Source of the DNA: Gammaproteobacteria bacterium
Lineage (GTDB): Bacteria > Pseudomonadota > Gammaproteobacteria > JAABTG01
DNA length: 5,887 bases
Assembly: GCA_030066245.1 (NCBI GenBank)
Contig: JASJBY010000336.1
Location: 1 to 5,887, forward strand
Direction: 5' to 3'
The notes under the pieces were generated by a model. The model saw only the letters and a list, made by a program, of their open reading frames with translations. It had not been told where the DNA came from and made no database searches. Below are positions 5,040 to 5,887 of this stretch, piece by piece. Positions within the stretch are counted from its first letter, which is position 1, and each line of letters begins with the position of its first letter. Position numbers and translations under genes: made by a program.

Positions 5040-5819
5040 ATGGGGATTCTGCCAGAATCGTCGCCGCAGCCGCCCTCCTCGTCGCCGCGGAGGCTGGCAT
5101 CCTCGCGCGGTGGGGATGCCAGCGAAGTGATGCTGCCCACCCAGATAGCCCATGTTCTGCAGCGGCTGACGCGCCACCATAGCCTTATCACCGTAAGCCT
5201 TCCCGAGTGCGAGAACTCATTCTCGAGCACCATCCTCGCTTTCGACCGTGCCACCGGAACGTTGTCCATCGACGAGCTGAACCCGGAAGAGGGTCACGCG
5301 CTGCTGCTGGCGCGCAGAGTGCTGCGCGTCTCGGCTCGGCTCAAAGGTATCGCCGTGGACTTCGAGACCACGCTCCAGGAGGTGAGCCAGGAGGACGGCA
5401 TCGCCATCTACGAGGTTGCCGTTCCCACCCTGCTCCACTATCACCAACGCCGGGCTCATTTCCGCGCCGTCATTGGTGTCGCGCACGAGGTTCCGATTAT
5501 CCTCGAGACCAATCACGGGCGTGTCATCGAAGGCCGCGTCCACGACATTTCTCCCGGTGGTATCGGCGCCCTCTTCCAGCAGCAGACTCCGGATGTTCTA
5601 CAGTGCGGCGAACGGGTTGAGCACTGTGTCATCCGGCTGCCCCGCAACCAGACCGTGCACAGTGCCCTGGAAGTTTGCTTCGTCGATCCCAGCGAAGCGC
5701 CGGCACAGCTCAGGATGGGCGGGCGATTCGTGGATCTTACCCGCGGCAATGAGCACTTGATTGCGCGCTTCATCGCCGACCTGGAACGTCAACGGCTGAA
5801 GACCCGGCCAAAGGAGTAA
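5040..5819 (+). CDS. ycgR: YcgR-type flagellar brake protein with PilZ domain
   Basis: This is a c-di-GMP-responsive flagellar brake protein; YcgR binds c-di-GMP and acts on the motor/switch to slow swimming. From the ATG at 5040 it has 259 residues (E. coli YcgR is 244). The N-terminal YcgR domain covers about 33-125 (LPTQIAHVLQRLTRHHSLITV onward). The C-terminal PilZ domain has both ligand motifs: RAHFR (RxxxR) at 138-142 and DISPGG (DxSxxG) at 169-174. The C-terminus has the family's GGRFVDLTRGNE-HLIARFI block. The start is uncertain: 5040 lacks a clear Shine-Dalgarno, residues 1-30 are Ser/Pro-rich, and ATG 5130 would give a 229-residue protein that still keeps both domains. The frame also opens further upstream (TTG 4935), but that part looks non-coding. 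It follows flgN by 108 bp. Confidence 0.9.
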   Translation: MGILPESSPQPPSSSPRRLASSRGGDASEVMLPTQIAHVLQRLTRHHSLITVSLPECENSFSSTILAFDRATGTLSIDELNPEEGHALLLARRVLRVSARLKGIAVDFETTLQEVSQEDGIAIYEVAVPTLLHYHQRRAHFRAVIGVAHEVPIILETNHGRVIEGRVHDISPGGIGALFQQQTPDVLQCGERVEHCVIRLPRNQTVHSALEVCFVDPSEAPAQLRMGGRFVDLTRGNEHLIARFIADLERQRLKTRPKE

Positions 5820-5845
5820 GGAAGACACGCAAAGAGGAAACGGTC

Positions 5846-5876
5846 GACCCGGGCAGGCGACTCGCGGCGCCCGGTC
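5846..5876 (+). terminator. Possible weak hairpin after ycgR
   Basis: GACC-C-GGGC at 5846-5854 pairs with GCCCGGTC at 5869-5876, forming an 8-bp stem with one bulged base and a 14-nt loop, 27 bp after the ycgR stop. There is no T-tract after it, so it does not qualify as a standard intrinsic terminator. GC-rich DNA produces such stems by chance. Confidence 0.25.
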
Positions 5877-5887
5877 GTCACCTCAAC

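Noticed and set aside
1..5887. CRISPR array, tRNA or rRNA genes, phage or defence genes
   Set aside because: No regularly spaced direct repeats, no tRNA-like or rRNA-like sequence and no such protein motifs were seen on either strand.

Overview
The window is a flagellar biogenesis locus from a GC-rich bacterium, most likely a gammaproteobacterium. Three things suggest this: the divergent order flgE-flgD-flgC-flgB / flgA-flgM-flgN resembles the enteric flg cluster; a YcgR-type PilZ flagellar brake gene follows flgN; and the promoters look like a sigma-54 plus sigma-28 hierarchy (Pseudomonas/Vibrio type) rather than an FlhDC system. No species can be named from this sequence alone.

Layout. Positions 1-2387 hold a compact minus-strand operon of rod and hook genes, in transcription order flgB, flgC, flgD, flgE, with flgE running off the left edge. 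Positions 2388-3262 are a long (875 bp) intergenic region. It holds a candidate sigma-54 promoter at each end (2431-2445 reading toward flgB, 3186-3201 reading toward flgA). Between them lies a block of inverted repeats: a 17-bp pair at 2697-2713/2898-2914, then a nested palindromic element at 2917-3126. Positions 3263-3964 hold flgA, with a GTG start and a signal peptide. A near-consensus sigma-28 promoter (4046-4072) drives flgM (4130-4471). flgM overlaps flgN (4446-4931), and a ycgR-like gene (5040-5819) follows.

How it works together. FlgB and FlgC form the proximal rod, FlgD caps the growing hook and FlgE is the hook subunit. FlgA is the periplasmic chaperone for P-ring assembly. FlgM holds sigma-28 inactive until it is secreted through the finished hook-basal body, and its own sigma-28 promoter closes that feedback loop. 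FlgN is the export chaperone for the hook-filament junction proteins. The YcgR homologue keeps both c-di-GMP binding motifs and would slow the motor when c-di-GMP is high.

The genes are ordinary. The least explained part is the repeat-rich middle of the flgB-flgA intergenic region. It looks like a small non-coding mobile or palindromic element (MITE or REP/BIME type) inserted between the divergent promoters, but its family could not be identified here.
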